A DNA stretch of 64,000 nucleotides from Ctena decussata (lineage: Eukaryota; Mollusca; Bivalvia; Lucinida; Lucinidae): NCBI GenBank assembly GCA_963989385.1, contig OZ022502.1, positions 2,262,501-2,326,500 of the forward strand, in the 5' to 3' direction. The position numbers were made by a program, and so were the translations under genes. Below the pieces are notes generated by a model, which saw nothing but the letters and a program-made list of their open reading frames with translations, was not told the DNA's origin and searched no databases. Positions 1 to 10,749 of the stretch are shown here, one piece after another; the stretch's first letter is position 1; each line of letters begins with the position of its first letter.

Positions 1-49
1 ACAGGTAATTTGCGCAGTTTCATGCTGGTAATGAGGACAGGTTTGACGC

Positions 50-700
50 GATTCCATAGAAATATGAGGCGACAGTGGGCAACAGGTGACGCAAATTTGG
101 CAACAGGGTCATTGGACCCATGTTCCTTTCACTGATGAGTCAAGATCGTGCGTAGATATCCACGATAATAGGAGAAGGATGTGATGCCTGACAGGTTTAC
201 GTCATGTCGACTACAAATTGAATCGTGATGTGGAGTATGGCATGTCTCGAGGAGGTTGGGTGATGGTGTAGAATGGCGTCTGGATTGGAAGCTGCGTGGA
301 CTTGCACATGCCAAACAGAGGCAAACGGATTAATCCGGTGGTCGGGTTAGAAATGGCATGATTTATCCAATTACTAGAATGTTAGCTGATGATTTTGGCG
401 ATGGCATCATCGAATCACAGAGCAAATGTGGTGGACCAGTACCTCGCGACAGAAACAATCGTCCTCACTGACATGTCAATTTGATCACAAGTTTTGAATC
501 TGACTGAACATGCTTATGACATGTAACACCACCAATTCTTATCACCAGAAGCTTCCTGAAACTTATGGAGAGCTCATTCAGATGATTGGTTAAACAAAAG
601 CAAAGGAGTCCCTAAATGAGCCTCTGGGGATTCACCCGCAAGATACCTAGTAGCTATCATGCAGTTATTCAGGCCGTCAGAGGTCACAGTGCGACCTGAA
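50..700 (+). pseudogene. Tc1-like transposase, degraded
   Basis: A broken IS630-Tc1-mariner superfamily transposase. It would have cut and pasted its own element through a DDE/D nuclease. Frame-by-frame reading gives PFTDESR at about 125-145, followed by an Asp/Arg-rich stretch, then GGWVMV at about 251-268, the usual GG-VMVWGG block with a stop after VMV. In another frame, at about 415-475, SNHRANVVDQYLATETIV resembles the segment after the second catalytic Asp. Near 630-680 there is a PQDT...YHAVIQA-like C-terminus. Several stops and at least two frame changes rule out a functional protein. The first third of the enzyme, including the DNA-binding domain, is missing or lies before the window. 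Superfamily assignment is firm; the exact family is not. Confidence 0.72.
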
Positions 701-989
701 AATAATTTAGCATGGATAAAGCCAAAATTAACGGACATTCAGTTCGATGGTAATGCCAGTTTTTACTTTGGTTTTAGGGGTTTGCCTGTTTATTAATTTC
801 TGTTGGTGTGACACGTGATCAGATTTCAATATGTGTCATGCAGTCTTGTGCGGCCATGATAGATATAGTCAACAGAAGAAAATGATTATTGAAAAATTAT
901 ATTTATATATATGAACATGTCAGTCAAATGTTTGATCCTTAACTTTTTTGGTCCACTATACATACATTGACAACAGCTTTCAAAAGGCA

Positions 990-1335
990 CGCACGATAAA
1001 CTGTATGAGCAGCTCTTTCCCAAACAGGTGGTCTTTTTGCTACCCCAGTTAAAAACAACAGTAACATTTATCTTTAGCTGGTTTATATGTTAAGTTACTT
1101 AACAGAATAGAGCAGAAAGCAGAGTGGGCTGCCATGCCGGTTGACTTTATTGCTAGAACACCACAGACAGTCGGACACGTAACACTGACGAATTCCAACA
1201 GAAGTACCGATTTAGAACGGTCTTTAATAAATAACTGGGGACTTAAACTAGGGTTAGTGGATCCGAATCCTCGCTCTTAGCTTCTTCAATGGTTCAGCTA
1301 AACCACAAAACCACCACTCACACAACAAACGAACA
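990..1335 (-). repeat. Interspersed retroelement family A, fragment
   Basis: In reverse orientation this stretch carries the family marks seen in at least ten other places in the window. These are the AAGTACC...GAACGGTC block, the CTGGGG-CTTAAA block and the 'GTGGTC-TT--GCTACCC' block. The closest in-window relatives are the minus-strand copies near 36.6-37.2 kb and 58.7-59.2 kb. It has no open frame. It is a 5'-truncated piece of the element whose coding end is seen at 44900-45316. Confidence 0.55.
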
Positions 1336-1399
1336 AAAGTATCGAAAAGGGAAAAAAGAACACATTATACGAAAACCAAGAAACATTTATTTTATCTAT

Positions 1400-1570
1400 T
1401 TTCTATTCTTTTTAATGAAGTAGACAAAAGAAGAGATAGGAAGACCATATTGAGTAGTGGCTACGGATGGACTTTGCTAGCACGACTATGGCAGCTGAAG
1501 AAAGGACTAGGTGGAAAGCAATTGTCGTTAAGTCATACGTGGCACCCCGACGACCTAGCACGATTTTGTA
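1400..1570 (+). pseudogene. LINE-type ORF2 C-terminal remnant
   Basis: Reading one frame through stops gives SRQKKR-EDHIE, then MDFASTTMAAEERTRW, then IVVKSYVAPRRPS. This is the short basic tail 'RQKKRWEDNIKEW...AAEDRxRWRxIV...VPRRP' commonly left by LINE reverse-transcriptase ORFs in mollusc genomes. A second copy of the same tail lies at 33770-34025. The fragment is too short to place in a LINE clade, and it contains stops. Confidence 0.55.
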
Positions 1571-2770
1571 AGACATGACAGAAATATATCGGCTGACTAG
1601 TGATAGATACCACTTTTAACTTCTGATGTCTAGGATTTCACTGCTTTCAGTAATTGACTCTTTGCTCAGTATATCAATCACGTTTTATTGTATCATCTTA
1701 TCTAACGTTTGGGGTAAACAAATATGGATATCTGCCTAACTTATGTCAAGAAAGAACAGCGATCTAACATAGGGGTCTTGTCAATATAGTTTGCATTGTT
1801 CAGCCTCCAAACAACGTCAGAGTCAGGCCTAAATAAAATGGCAGGAAATAAACAACAACGTTTACCATGATTGCAATGATGAATCTTATGAACTCTATAG
1901 GAACTTATACGCATTTTGAGTCGTCATAAGGAAAGATATAATTGTTGCATTAATTAATATTGACACCTTCCCCGAACATGAGTGCCATGCATCTCCTCCG
2001 TAATTTAAGACAGGCGAGTTGAATTATTTTATTATTTTATAAAAAGCTACCCAATTTCTTGGAAACAAAACATAACCTGTTTGAATAAAATAGACTACTT
2101 TTCTATCAGAAACTAAACTATTCCGTGAAAAGACAAATTCTCCGAATTCTTAACAACATTGGAAAAATACATAGTTTACTGACTGGAAATGAATATCGTC
2201 AAAAATGATATTGTATCATCTCCTGTTACTGGACTGTTATAGGCTAAATTGTAACCGGCAGTTTGTAAATACTCATAAAAGTGCGACAGTTTTATTTAAA
2301 CGAGTTGCTATGTTGTCCATCAATCAAAACATTTCGGAAATATGGCAGTAATCATCTAACCCTTAATTCATGTGCGTTTGAACATATGAACAACCCTTTT
2401 CGGCTAAGTACAAACCATGCATGTTATTTGACAACGTCCTTATAACAACAGAAACTTGATCTGGTCCTCATTATCACGTTGGGCTGGTTTTCGGCTTTGG
2501 CTTATTCGTTTGTTTTTATCACAGAGATTTATTTTTTTATTTTTTAATTGTTTTTGTTTTTTTGTTGAATGAATCAAGCAGCCAAAACTAGTTTACTATG
2601 AGAATGATTGTTAGAAACTAATTTTATTTTGTACGTGAATAACCAAAACAGATTGTGCAGATCCTGATCAGCCCCGAAACTAGTCAGATCTGGGTCTACA
2701 CCATTCCGTTCAGGTATAACTGTCTGTAAAGTTAGGATAAGTACAGAACTTATCTGCCTGGTTTATTTAT
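1571..2770. other. No gene recognised
   Basis: AT-rich non-coding DNA with short oligo-T/A runs (for example near 2520-2570). I see no exon with good splice sites, no RNA gene and no clear repeat boundary. Confidence 0.6.
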
Positions 2771-2876
2771 TATATGAGGTTTTACAATTATTTTTTTATC
2801 AGAGAGAGAATTGTTATATCTTTTGATTCTAAACAGTATATTTTGTTCCGAACCATAATCTTTCAAGGTCTTTTAG

Positions 2877-3026
2877 GTACCATGGTGACTTTGCAACAAT
2901 TCTTTTCCTGCTGGTTATATTTGCCGCTGATCTTCTTGTCCTTGTCTGCCCATACTTTAATATTGTCATTACACCCGTTTACCTCTGTCTGCTCCCTGTG
3001 CCCGGCCCAGGACTACTCACTGCGAG
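2877..3026 (+). CDS. Candidate internal exon, hydrophobic membrane segment
   Basis: A 150-base block sits between a pyrimidine-rich acceptor (CTTTCAAGGTCTTTTAG) and a donor (GCGAG|GTAAAC). In the phase 2-2 reading it is open for 49 codons. It starts YHGDFATILFLLVIFAADLL and continues VLVCPYFNIVITPVYLCLL, then a Pro/Gly-rich end, as in a loop and membrane helices of a multipass protein. Another frame starts at an ATG at 2881 (MVTLQQFFSCWLYLPLIFL) and could instead be a secretory leader ending in phase 1 at the same donor, which would fit the phase 1 exons downstream. Sequence alone does not decide between them, and I do not recognise the family. Coding status is moderately likely because both splice sites are good and the composition is richer in C/G than its surroundings. 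Confidence 0.35.
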
Positions 3027-3615
3027 GTAAACGCTTGAAGTATGACAACTAAATATGGCAATGGTATTATCACGACGGCAGAGCATTTCCTCAAAACATC
3101 ATGCCATGATTGATCGAGTATGGAAAAGTGCTGATTCAGAAGTCAGTTACTTTCTGACACAAAGGCAAAGTGTTCCAATTTTATTTTTCTATTTGACAGG
3201 CTGTCAAACTAAAACAAAGAAAAAAAAGTAAATGTGTCAATTGTTTTCTTTGTCGTTTAATGTTTTGTTTTTCTTTCTTCAAACTTTCTCGCGGACTAAC
3301 TAACTTTTGATAAGTAAAATATCATTCCTCGGTGTCTTTAACGACATTTAGGTATCATGAGAAATCAACTTGACTCGTCTTTAGAGAGCTGGGAGCCGGG
3401 GAGAGGGGCTGGAAGCTATGGCTTGGGAGAACAATATTTATTGGGTTATAAAAAGTCAGCACACCCTTTCCAGACCACCGTGGTTTAACTGATAGATTTC
3501 TTCTGCCCCGAAATTTTAGTGTTGCTATTTCTGTGAGTCCTCATATTTTATCTTTAAGTTTTAATTTTGATTTTTATGTTCCTGAAATATAACACAACTT
3601 TTGAGTTAGGAATCT
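3027..3615. other. No gene recognised
   Basis: AT-rich intergenic or intronic sequence with no supported exon. A G-rich patch (about 3390-3420) is not part of a recognisable feature. Confidence 0.5.
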
Positions 3616-3619
3616 TCCA

Positions 3620-4010
3620 CACGAACCGAACAACTCAGTGTCTGATTGATGAACCAAGGCAGGACCAAGCGCTCGACCGCAAACTGGTTGAGCCTCCTCC
3701 CCCCCCCCCCAACCCCCGCCACCCCAAGTAATTTTATCGCTGGCCATCCCAAGGCGGCACTTCCGTTTTGTTTCTTCTTGGTTGTTTTATGTGTTGTTTG
3801 TCGCTATGCCTGTTATTGATATATTGTTTGTGATGATAAGGCTAGCCCGTTGACCACCTACATGGGAAATGGCTGTTCACATCGCTGCCGCAGGTGATGT
3901 CTTAAGTGCTATCTAATTTTGTGTTGTCTCTTTCCAACATGATGTCTTGGGTGTGGTCTGGGATTGAATTGTGTCAGTTCCTGAGAATTTTCTTCCTTAG
4001 CCTCACTTAA
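3620..4010 (+). repeat. Interspersed retroelement family A, 3' part
   Basis: It contains the ordered marks of the family: GAACCAAGGCAGGACC, a poly-C tract at about 3698-3709, 'CATCCCAAGGCGGCACTTCCG', 'GTGTTGTTTGTCGC', 'GGGAAATGGCTGTT' and the end block 'TCAGTTCCTGAGAATTTTC'. The segment from about 3810 on is closely matched at 34240-34500. It is non-coding. The poly-C run is likely to be length-variable. Confidence 0.6.
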
Positions 4011-4831
4011 CAGTCTAATGGTCGAAAGTGACCTGACGTGACTTTATCAATTCAGAGTCATGTGTCATCATGTAGCCGTTTTATCCTCATATAAACGAGC
4101 TTCACTGACAAAGAAATAAACGGCAAGAAAAAGGAATAAACCGACTAGTACATTTATTGGCAATAGTACCACGCTCTGTGTGAAGACCCTGGTCAGTCGT
4201 AAAAAATATTGACATTTGGCAGATCGAGTTATGTTTGAGTCTGACTCTTGGGCTTTTTAGTAGCGGATCATATAGGCTGGGCTATGGTTGTCCTGTATTT
4301 TCAGTAGCCACTTTGGAGGTATACAGCAGTACAACACTACTTAAGAAGTAATTTTTGAATAATTTTAGTGCTACTTATTATGTCGTGTAAGTTACGGGCT
4401 TTTCTTTTTGGTCGAAGTGAGATGAAAGCGATCACCCGCACCGTGGATGAGACCATGAACGAACACAATAATATGATAAATTCTTGAAGCGGTGGCAAGC
4501 TTATTGTTGACGAGAACATGGACAATAATTATTGCTTTAGATGGGTGTCTTTCAAACACAGTCAGAATGTTTGTTTTGGCCACCAATCCTCTGTTAAAGT
4601 TTACCAAACGTTCGGGGTTTTGCGACAATGAAGAAATTAAATTACAGAAACGCGCGTCTGTTGTGCTGTATTTGGCAATGGAACGTTATATATTGAAACC
4701 ACCGGGCCGATATCACTTCTGGTGGACAATAAGCCCCGAGCATATCAGCAACCCGGTTAGTCAGTGTTTCAGTGCTGATTCTGGTTCTATAGCATTTGAG
4801 ATGGCACTAAATATTTATTTGAACTAACCTA
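4011..4831. other. No gene recognised
   Basis: An open frame of 111 codons on the plus strand (4492-4827) has no motif, no good splice sites and low-complexity neighbours. I treat it as chance. No RNA or repeat unit is recognisable. Confidence 0.45.
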
Positions 4832-4836
4832 ATTAC

Positions 4837-5167
4837 CACAGGGAATAATCGATTCCGCCAATTTTCGCTTCCTGCAGAGTCTGTCCGTCATATTTTGCTT
4901 CCGCCGAAACTGTCCGCGAACTCTTGCTTCCTGCAGAGACTACTGTCCTCGAACAATGGCTTCCTGCCGAGACTGTCCGTGTGACTGCTTCCTGCCGAGA
5001 GCCTCGACAGGAAGCAGAATCACGCGGACATTCTCTGCAGGAAGCCATTTATCATGTACAGAAGTCTCGGCAGGAAGCAAGAGATCGCGGACAGTCTCGG
5101 TGGAAGTCAAATATGATGTACAGTCTCTGCAGGAAGCGAAAATTAGCGGAATCGATTATACCCTGTG
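4837..5167. mobile_element. 331-bp foldback MITE with 5-bp target duplication
   Basis: The element is a near-complete inverted repeat. It begins CACAGGG-ATAATCGATTCCG and ends with the complement, CGGAATCGATTATA-CCCTGTG, folding about a centre near 5000. It is flanked by the direct repeat ATTAC (4832-4836 and 5168-5172). Each arm holds several copies of a short GCTTCCTGC[A/C]GAG motif alternating with CTGTCCG-type spacers, so each arm is itself a micro-tandem array. It encodes no protein; open frames in both directions are by-products of the palindrome. The structure is that of a non-autonomous DNA transposon. The 5-bp duplication does not point to one superfamily. Confidence 0.8.
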
Positions 5168-5172
5168 ATTAC

Positions 5173-6221
5173 TTATATTCAGGAAAATTTCTAAGCTATT
5201 CCTAAACTAAGAATGACTTGTCATAGCAACATGAAACTAAGTGGGGTTGGCTTCCATTATTTTGGATTATTTTGGTTTGTTGCTGGATCTCACTGCTCGA
5301 ACATCTCCTTATTGATGCTCTTGTCTTTTGCCTTTCTGAGGACGCAGGGCTGAGGTGGCAAGGTGGGGGCGCCTGCTGTTCCTGCGAGTTAATACGTTTG
5401 ATGTCTTAAAGTGTGTTGATTTCGCCTATAAAATAAGAGAGGCAACTACGACAGAGAAGGTCCTTATGTTCGGTCAGAGTAATCATTTTCCAATCTAATC
5501 TACATTTTCTCAACACATTTTTATTGTAAAGGATTTTTCTTCCTTATGTGTTATTACAAACAGTTTTGAGGTTGAGGTTATGAATGAAAACGAATAATTT
5601 AAAAGAAAATCTGCTGTGTACAGACTGTACCAGCTGTATTTCTTATTGTTTTGCTGATTTCTATTTAAACCAGTTTAATTTAAATGATAATTACCATTTT
5701 GGTGTCGTAACAAAAGAAATTCCAATTGAAAGTAATGTAGCATAAAGGTAAAGATATGCCTTACCAGTCCTCTATCATAAAACTCCCGCTGTTTCAAAGC
5801 TCCTACTTTGAATTGCGTCTGCAACCAAGTTTTCACTTTTATTGAAAACCTCAACTGCGATTGTGGATTGAAGTCTTTAAACAAATAATCACTTTATTCT
5901 AGAGTGTTACCGAGTTAATGCTATGAAAGTGAATTTACGGAATGAATTTTCACAGTTTTGTGCTCCTACAGTCAATCTCTGCTGTTTGGTTTGGCGCAAA
6001 ACGATGAGGCAAGTACATAAGTTCATACGTAATAGTAAGCATTTTGAGCATACAGAGCAATTAATAAGAAAGTTCTCCGTTATGTTATGCAGTCGACTGA
6101 ATATGCTGCTGACAAACCCATTCGGGTCTCGACGTAGGGGTGGTAGCACTGTAGGCGATGACGCCTTGTGGGTTTTCGCATCATTGGAACCTTAGCTGAA
6201 CAGTCCATTCTCTTTGGTAGA
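5173..6221. other. No gene recognised
   Basis: Short opposing open frames (5675-5884 minus; 5923-6195 plus) carry no recognisable domain and lack convincing splice sites. The stretch otherwise looks like ordinary intergenic sequence. Confidence 0.45.
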
Positions 6222-7032
6222 ATTAAAATCTTAAAAAGTTCCTTCAAGAGCAGAGAATACATACAGAAATAGGAACATGGGCCAGACTACGTAGTTTAGG
6301 CTAATAAAGCCTCGTCAGTGACCCTGACAATATCTGGTACGAAACCAGAAAAAAAGGATACTGTAATTTCTTAATTTTAATTGGGCAGTCGATTCAAAGA
6401 CTGATTAGTTTCAAAAGGATCCAAATAATATAAAAGACGATGATCTAGAGTAATTGTCTAAATCGATCTCAAATTTTAGATTTCTCAGAATCTATCCTCT
6501 GATCTCAAAGGATGTAAATGAAATATAATCTGCACTATGGATGATGTACGGGGAGACGCTTTACGGCCTCTACACGGCACAACACCAGCTGCAGTGAGGT
6601 AAGATTAAAATCATAAAAAGTTCCTTCAAGAGCAGAGAATACATACAGAAATGGGAACATGGGCCAGACTACGTAGTTTAGGCTATAACAGCCTCGTCAG
6701 TGACCCTGACAATGTCTGGTACGAAACCAGAAAAAAGCATACTGTAATTTCTTAATTTTAATTGGGCAGTCGATTCAAAGACTGATTAGTTTCAAAAGGA
6801 TCCAAATAATATAAAAGACGATGATCTAGAATAATTGTCTAAATCTCAGAATCTATCCTCTGATCTCAAAGGATGTAAATGAAATATAATCTGCACTATG
6901 GATGATGTACGGGGAGACGTTTTACGGCCTTCACACGGCACAACACCAGCTGCAGTGAGGTAAAATTAAAATCATAAAAAGTTCCTTCAAGAGCAGAGAA
7001 TACATAGAGAAATAGGAACATGGGCCAGACTG
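6222..7032 (+). repeat. Tandem repeat, 2.2 copies of a 360-380 bp unit
   Basis: Unit starts at 6222, 6604 and 6965 share the run ATTAAAATC-TAAAAAGTTCC and 'CAAGAGCAGAGAATACAT'. Copy 2 lacks about 20 bases present in copy 1. Each complete unit has 'GGAACATGGGCCAGACTACG', 'CCTCGTCAGTGACCCTGACA' and ends in an exon-like block ATGGATGATGTACGG...GCAGTGAGGTAA. A dispersed partial unit lies at 27005-27195. Identity between copies is high by eye, which suggests a recent duplication. Confidence 0.85.
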
Positions 7033-7360
7033 GCTCCTGGTGGAAATATTTAGTAGAATGATTGCAAGACGTCGATTGCGAGGATGTGGGCAGCTTGCAT
7101 GACTGTTCGCTGAACGGGCTTGATGAAGAGTTTTTTCTCTTCATTTGCTTCTGCGCACCGAGACCTGTGACGAAACTAACGTTAAGATGGTGTTTTATAT
7201 CGCGGACTGCGTTGAAACGATTGATGTGGATTTGTTCACCATGAGGCTTCCTGCGGACACCAACATATGGGAGCTCTTTATATCGTTTTAATATTTTTTA
7301 CCTACTTTTTCTAATTTCATCCTTCTTTTCCAGCTCAACCGGATTCTATATAAATTATTT

Positions 7361-7594
7361 GAGCCGCGACGCGAGAAAATCAACAAAGTGGTTGTGCGTC
7401 CTTAGAAGACTCAGATCGGCCTAGACATCTGCCTAGTCTGATTAGTCTTCACTGTCCGCTTGGAGATAGCTTAGATCCTTAGCTACCCTTTAAGAGCTTA
7501 GGGAAGAGTCTGAACAGACTGGAAAGATGTTCAGGCTGCTCTGAGTCTCCGCTGGGCGCACAACCACTTTGTTGATTTTCTCATGTCTCTGCTC
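7361..7594. mobile_element. 234-bp MITE with hAT-like ends (copy 1)
   Basis: The terminal inverted repeats run about 37 bases: GAGCCGCGACGCGAGAAAAT at the left and, in complement, GAGCAGAGACATGAGAAAAT at the right. Both continue CAACAAAGTGGTTGTGCG. The flanks AATTATTT and ATTTATTT match at 7 of 8 bases, consistent with the 8-bp target duplication of hAT elements. Further internal inverted blocks (AGACT-AGATCGGCC / GTCTGAACAGACTGG) would let most of the element fold. A second copy of exactly the same length is at 39808-40041. Confidence 0.7.
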
Positions 7595-7602
7595 ATTTAT
7601 TT

Positions 7603-10040
7603 TCCACATTGACTGTTAAAGAGAAACATAGTCATATTAGCCAGTAGAAGAAATTGCCCGATCGGGCAACAGCCTGGCTTTTAGCAGTTTACAGCAAATT
7701 GTTACTAAATATGCCATTTGTTGCCTGATTGGGAAATAAACTGACAATTTTGGGTACCTTCACGCAAACAAGTCAGTGCAGAAGAATATCCAAGACATAG
7801 AAAAAACTAAATACAGAAATAGAGAGGGATAAAATATCTAAAAATTGTCCGTTCATTTTTTTTAAATTGAGTTTTAAGAAAGTTATAAAGGTTTTAAAAT
7901 TAGTTTTTCAGATTTGTTGCCCGATTAGGCGCGCAGTACTGTTGTGATGCCCAATCTGGAAACATGGGGGTGGAAAATAGTTAAATGAGTAGAAGCAGAG
8001 ATATAACGTTGCCAGCTTTTACACTTGATATTCCCACAACAGATACTCGGCAGCCATACTCCGAACATTACAGGGCATGCTGAAATTTTCTAGCACCATC
8101 CTGTAGTGTGCAAATGGTAAATACAACTGTATTTCAGCAAATGAGATTGAGAAGCTACTGCACTGTGGGTTTAAATGCCGGAACCAGAGCTGCAAACCCG
8201 ATAAACAAAATCCTGTTATAAAGATTTGCAGGTTTGAGGGATCTTAAACTCGAGGTTAAGCAACAGATATATCAGGTACACACTTTTCTACATCTTTATT
8301 GATTTTTCTTTTATTTTTACAATTTTATCAGTATTCCAATAAGGCATACCACAATCACTATTTTGACGTTGGTATGTACATAAACTCAAATCAGTGTGCG
8401 CTGTTCTTCTAGAAGTGCCATGTTTGCAGTCGCAATTATTCTGTGCAACAGAGGATAGCCAGAGTTACCTTTCACATTTCAAAATTAGCTGAGTTACCTT
8501 TCATATTTCAAAATTACAAATGCAGACAAAATTATTTTGTCAACAGTGTCTAGTTTATTCTGCGTTTGAGAGTGGGAGAGCTGGTGTATGTTGGTTGTTT
8601 TATTTTTTGGGGGTGGGGGGGGGGGGGGGGCAAACATAAGATACAAGAAGAAGGCTAAGCAGTGATATCGGCTGCCTTTCGCATACAATATTCGAAAAGA
8701 GAAAACAAGTCACTGTGTAGCTGTTTCTTAAGTTCCTGACTACAGTTTTGGGGGGAAAATGGAGGCAAAGAAAAGGCATCAAAATGTTAAACAATATAGG
8801 TCCGTCTACAGGGAATAAATTCCTCCCGGGAAATATACAAATCAGAATAAGCTGACTGCATAAACTTAAGTAAAATACATGTACCTGTAAAAGTAACATG
8901 ACGTATGAATTTGCAGGTTATTTTAGTACTGACGTGTCGCTCTATACTGGTAGCCAGACAGGTTTTAAATTAAGTTCAGTTCGATTTTCCTAACGACGTT
9001 CCCCAAGTGGCTGAGCGGTACGTAACCATAGCCGCACACACTTGGTGCCGTGTTTCCGTCCAAAAACAGGGTTTGAAGACAAATATTCTCTTTTATATAG
9101 AACACCCACCAGCCTTTATTGGTTATATGGCCCTGTCATTACCTATGTCAGATGGGGGGGGGGAGGGTCAGATGGGGTATTGCCTTCGATGAAACAGCAG
9201 AGTGACACTGTTGCATAACAGGATTATGGCGTCCAATAAACAAGAACAGTTATCTTTAAGTAAGTGTTAGTGCAATTTTCAGTTTAATTGTAGGTCATGT
9301 TTAATTTTCCGAGATTTCTTACAAACTCACATTTTTGTTTAAGTCTCTTTTCCCACAGACATATTCATTAATATATTGAAGTAAGCTGGAATTCAAAACA
9401 TATATCACAACAGTCTTGCACTTCTCAATTTCAATGTTTAATTAGAAAAGCCAAACTTGTTTTCACTTGCAGTCACATTGCCATATACATTTCCAAACTG
9501 CATGTGTGTTACAATTTTGCACTAAACTGATGCATTCATATTTTAAAATGTTGCTGAGAAAGTTATCTACATGTTCATAAAAGCGGAACAAAAACTTATG
9601 ACCACTAATCTGACAATAAAAATTCCAATCCTTTTACTTCAAAGGGGTGTAATTTACTGTCACGAACACTTTAGGACACAATATATACCATTTGGAAGTA
9701 TGTTCATGTGATTCAGATGTTTCTTAATAGTAGTTTCTCATCAAGTAAAGGATACAACCATAACAATACTGCGTCTGCGCAGTAAACCTCTAGTTGCGGT
9801 TTAAATTATTAATTATGCGCGGTGACTCTGTACAGGAGGGTAGAAATCTGAAAAGTTAAAAAAATTGTTTGGTGGACAAATTTTGGGGAACTTACTATAG
9901 TTAATAATATAAGAATATCATTTCTGAAGTTGTCAATATCACGATTAAAATCGCAGCACACTTTTTATGACAAGTACATATCCTTCTGGGAAATAGCAGT
10001 GGTCTTGGTAGGAATGTAATATACTTATATTCTTAATAAT
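7603..10040. other. No gene recognised; poly-G tract at 8609-8630
   Basis: Non-coding AT-rich DNA. A short segment near 7670-7740 and 7915-7970 carries CCGAT[C/T][G/A]GG blocks that recur near 11640-11710, so it is probably an eroded repeat. A 22-base G tract interrupted once by T lies at 8609-8630 and a shorter one at 9151-9160. A tRNA-like A-box is present at about 9008 but no B-box follows it. Confidence 0.5.
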
Positions 10041-10046
10041 TTTTGA

Positions 10047-10175
10047 GGAGCAGCGATAGCTCAGTCATAATTCTGCACGAATGCTTTGGTGCTCTGGGAA
10101 CTTCTCAGGCTTCAAATATGACAGGGGCATGGCGTATCAAAATAACACCCCCCTCAAAAAAAAAAAATAAATAAA
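10047..10175 (+). repeat. Degenerate tRNA-headed SINE
   Basis: GCGATAGCTCAGTCAT fits a pol III A-box with little change. It is followed about 35 bases later by a weak B-box-like GGCTTCAAAT, and the segment ends in an A-rich tail with AAATAAATAAATG. The head, spacing and A-rich tail support an old tRNA-derived SINE. The cloverleaf is not intact, so this is not a functional tRNA gene. Confidence 0.4.
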
Positions 10176-10339
10176 TGAAAAAATGCTTTCTTCTCCTCAC
10201 TCAACTTTTGGCCTTCAATAAAATGTGACTGTTTTCAAGCTTAAACATTCTGATATCTTAAATGGCTTTATTTTAGCATAAACAACATATTTGTCTTAGT
10301 GTAGTTAAGTGAAATGTAGCTTTAGATGTCCTGTAATTA

Positions 10340-10640
10340 TGTTTGTTTTTAGATCCCACCATACTGAAACGCTACTAAGTCAAATGTTATGGTGACATCA
10401 TGACATCACTTTCCAGACATCAAAACGTAATCACATAATCTGGGTACAACCTAAATGACAAATATCTTTATTTAAGCACAACACACATATTCGTCTTATT
10501 GATGTAGAAATGTTTTAGATCCCATTATACTGAAACCTTACTCCAAGTCAAATGTTATGGTGACATCATGACATCACTTTCCAGACATCAAACCGTGATC
10601 ACATAATCTAGGTTCAACCTGAAGGACAGATATCTTTTAA
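10340..10640 (+). repeat. Tandem duplication, two ~175 bp units
   Basis: The block TCAAATGTTATGGTGACATC followed by ATGACATCACTTTCCAGACA occurs at about 10380 and about 10547. Both copies continue into a CACATAATCT-GGT-CAACCT stretch, and a matching 'CATACTGAAAC' lead-in precedes each. Non-coding. Confidence 0.75.
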
Positions 10641-10749
10641 TACATAAAGTTTCCTTAAATTTTAGTCTTCAGTTAATGATTATTATCAGTTGCATGCAGT
10701 TGGATGTGGTACTTCAGTTTTGGCACCAGATGATGTGGTGACATTTTGT

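Noticed and set aside
4833..5205. Overlapping frames with repeated SAGSK/QEA words on both strands
   Set aside because: These arise because the foldback element is palindromic and its arms are short tandem arrays.
7062..7244. 60-codon frame with less AT-rich composition after the 6.2-kb tandem array
   Set aside because: No motif, no splice sites at either edge and a competing open reading in another frame, so no basis for a call.
9006..9060. tRNA-Leu/Ser-like A-box (AGTGGCTGAGCGGT)
   Set aside because: No B-box or pairing stems follow at the needed distance; at best a SINE scrap.
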